Shown: piece after piece, positions 32,111 through 33,298 of the stretch | Layout: every line of letters starts with the position of its first letter | Numbering within the stretch: the first letter of the stretch is position 1 | NCBI GenBank assembly: GCA_018816605.1 | Contig: JAHIVS010000543.1 | Span: 1-33,298, forward strand | DNA: 33,298 bases | Direction of reading: 5' to 3' | From: Pseudomonadota bacterium | Lineage (GTDB): Bacteria; Desulfobacterota; Desulfobacteria; Desulfobacterales; Desulfobacteraceae | Notes under the pieces: model-generated | Database searches by the model: none | Told to the model about the DNA's origin: nothing | Seen by the model: only the letters and a program-made list of their open reading frames with translations | Made by a program: the position numbers and the translations under genes

Positions 32111-33151
32111 ATGTCCCGAACATCTGCTAAAAAACACCCCGTTTCTCATCTGAACATTGCCCCGGTTGCCGGTATGATTGCAGGACTTCAGAAAAAAAGT
32201 GGCGATATCCCGTGGCATGTGGCCGGCAAAACCGATCCCTGGGATCTGGTTGAATCCATCATGGGCTTAAATGTCGGGGGGTTTCACAGGGAGGCCAGGG
32301 CAGCGTTTCAATGGCTTGCCGCCAATCAAAATCCGGATGGTTCCTGGTTCTCTTCCTACGTGGACGGCACCCCCAAGGACAGAACCTGTGAAAGCCATAT
32401 GGCATGCTATATCGCCGTGGGGCTGTTCCATTCTTATCTGATCACCCGGGATTGCCACCTGGTTGAGCTGTTCTGGCCGACAATGGTCAAGGGAATCGAG
32501 TTTGCCCTGGATCTCCAGAACCCTTCCGGGGAAATTTACTGGGCAAGGAGTCCGGAAGGAAACATCGATCCCATGTCCCTGCTGGCCAGTTCCAGCTCCA
32601 TTTTCATGAGTCTCAAATGTGCTCTGGCCCTGGCTTCGGTGCGGGGGGAAAAAAAAGACCGCTGGGAAAAAGGATTTGAGAGGCTGGGCAAATCCATCCG
32701 GGAGAATATTCATATATACAATGTGAGCAAATCTAGATTTTCCATGTATTGGTTTTATCCTGTCCTCAGCGGTGCTCTCACCGGGAAAAAGGCTGAAGCC
32801 CGCATGGAAAAATACTGGAACAAATACATAATTGAGGGCCAGGGCTCCCGCTGTGTTTCAGATCAGCCCTGGGTAACGATTGCAGAGACATCAGAACTGG
32901 TCCTGGCCCTCCATGCCATGGGGCAGAAACAAAAGGCCTGTATTGTTTTTTCCTGGATCCAGAACCGGGTCTATACCGATAAAACATTCTGGTGCGGTTA
33001 TACCTATCCGGATATGGTTATCTGGCCTGAAGAGAAAATTTCATGGACCAATGCCGTAGCCCTGATGGCAATTGATGCCCTCCACCAGCTGACCCCGGCT
33101 GCCCGACTTTTTGCCCATGATGCCTGGGATGGCGCTGATTTTACAGGATAA
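32111..33151 (+). CDS. alpha/alpha-toroid protein of prenyltransferase/squalene-cyclase-like fold, function unknown
   Basis: The 346-residue product has no signal peptide or membrane segment. The pattern of repeated amphipathic helices, with a QW-like motif AANQNPDGSWFSSY near residue 75 and Trp/Tyr-rich repeats (QNPSGEIYWARS, FWCGYTYPDMVIWPEE), fits an alpha-alpha toroid as in prenyltransferase/squalene-oxidase repeat proteins or six-hairpin glycosidases. No DxDD cyclase motif is seen, so terpene cyclisation is not supported. A weak AAGAGA precedes the ATG. It is 73 bp after the small ORF and probably shares its sigma-54 promoter. Confidence 0.65.
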   Translation: MSRTSAKKHPVSHLNIAPVAGMIAGLQKKSGDIPWHVAGKTDPWDLVESIMGLNVGGFHREARAAFQWLAANQNPDGSWFSSYVDGTPKDRTCESHMACYIAVGLFHSYLITRDCHLVELFWPTMVKGIEFALDLQNPSGEIYWARSPEGNIDPMSLLASSSSIFMSLKCALALASVRGEKKDRWEKGFERLGKSIRENIHIYNVSKSRFSMYWFYPVLSGALTGKKAEARMEKYWNKYIIEGQGSRCVSDQPWVTIAETSELVLALHAMGQKQKACIVFSWIQNRVYTDKTFWCGYTYPDMVIWPEEKISWTNAVALMAIDALHQLTPAARLFAHDAWDGADFTG

Positions 33152-33205
33152 CAGCATTTTCCGCTTAACAACGCTGCACCCGAACCCAGAAAAATACAAA
33201 CTCCA

Positions 33206-33224
33206 GGCTCCCTAACCGGGAGCC
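33206..33224. other. hairpin after toroid gene
   Basis: GGCTCCC (33206-33212) pairs perfectly with GGGAGCC (33218-33224) around TAACC, 54 bp after the stop. No T run follows within view. The rest of 33152-33298 shows no convincing gene. Confidence 0.45.
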
Positions 33225-33298
33225 GCAATGGAGCCGCCTCAGGTGAAGCCGCTTCCGGCCGTACAGGCATAACAATGATTGCCCCAGGCTATCTTTTG

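Noticed and set aside
33004..33270. 88-codon minus-strand ORF at the window end
   Set aside because: Antisense to the toroid gene for most of its length, with low-complexity Ala/Pro-rich translation.

Overview
The window looks like chromosome of an anaerobic sulfate-reducing bacterium of the Desulfobacteraceae type (Desulfobacterota). I infer this from three things: an alternative siroheme-dependent heme pathway (ahbC-hemB-ahbD), a long pyrophosphate-dependent phosphofructokinase, and an Fe-alcohol dehydrogenase/aldehyde dehydrogenase pair under sigma-54 control. Base composition is moderate and fairly even, and I see no phage, integrase, intact insertion sequence or CRISPR array.

Layout. 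(1) Positions 1-1540, plus strand: housekeeping genes, namely the 3' end of gap, then tpiA, secG, tRNA-Leu(GAG) and a terminator. (2) 1564-6880, plus strand: a compact, translationally coupled set of a small Cys protein, a zinc-finger-less ClpX-like AAA+ ATPase, ahbC, hemB and ahbD. (3) 7048-8430: a D,D-carboxypeptidase gene with its own promoter and terminator. (4) 17278-8518, minus strand: one eight-gene unit of rpiR-type regulator, peptide-type ABC transporter (binding protein, two permeases, two ATPases), an N-acyl/N-succinyl-amino-acid racemase-like enolase and an M20 amidohydrolase. A promoter and two operator-like palindromes lie in front of rpiR. I read it as uptake, racemisation and deacylation of N-acylated amino acids. 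(5) 21024-17456, minus strand: a cytosolic diguanylate cyclase followed by PPi-phosphofructokinase. (6) 21207-25096, plus strand: ftsY, a LysE-type exporter coupled to a membrane dCache-GGDEF cyclase, and a SnoaL-like protein. (7) 25374-33151: a sigma-54 regulon. It holds Fe-alcohol dehydrogenase, aldehyde dehydrogenase, a B12-type radical SAM protein, a GAF/AAA+/Fis enhancer-binding activator (minus strand), a small ORF interrupted by an in-frame TGA, and an alpha/alpha-toroid-like protein.

Most interesting signals. The adh gene and the small ORF 6 kb away have near-duplicate promoter regions. Each pairs an upstream motif (CAMATATCATGTTTYAAAAT) with a -24/-12 promoter at the same 61-nt offset, and the gene for a sigma-54 activator lies between them. 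This suggests a local alcohol/aldehyde regulon that also includes a protein pair of unknown function. Other signals are a small family of intergenic repeats ending in AAAGCCTGAYCC, a duplicated terminator on both sides of the carboxypeptidase gene, a strongly foldable spacer at 6916-7003, and a hairpin between the binding-protein and permease genes.

All functional calls come from reading motifs in the translations. No database search was run.
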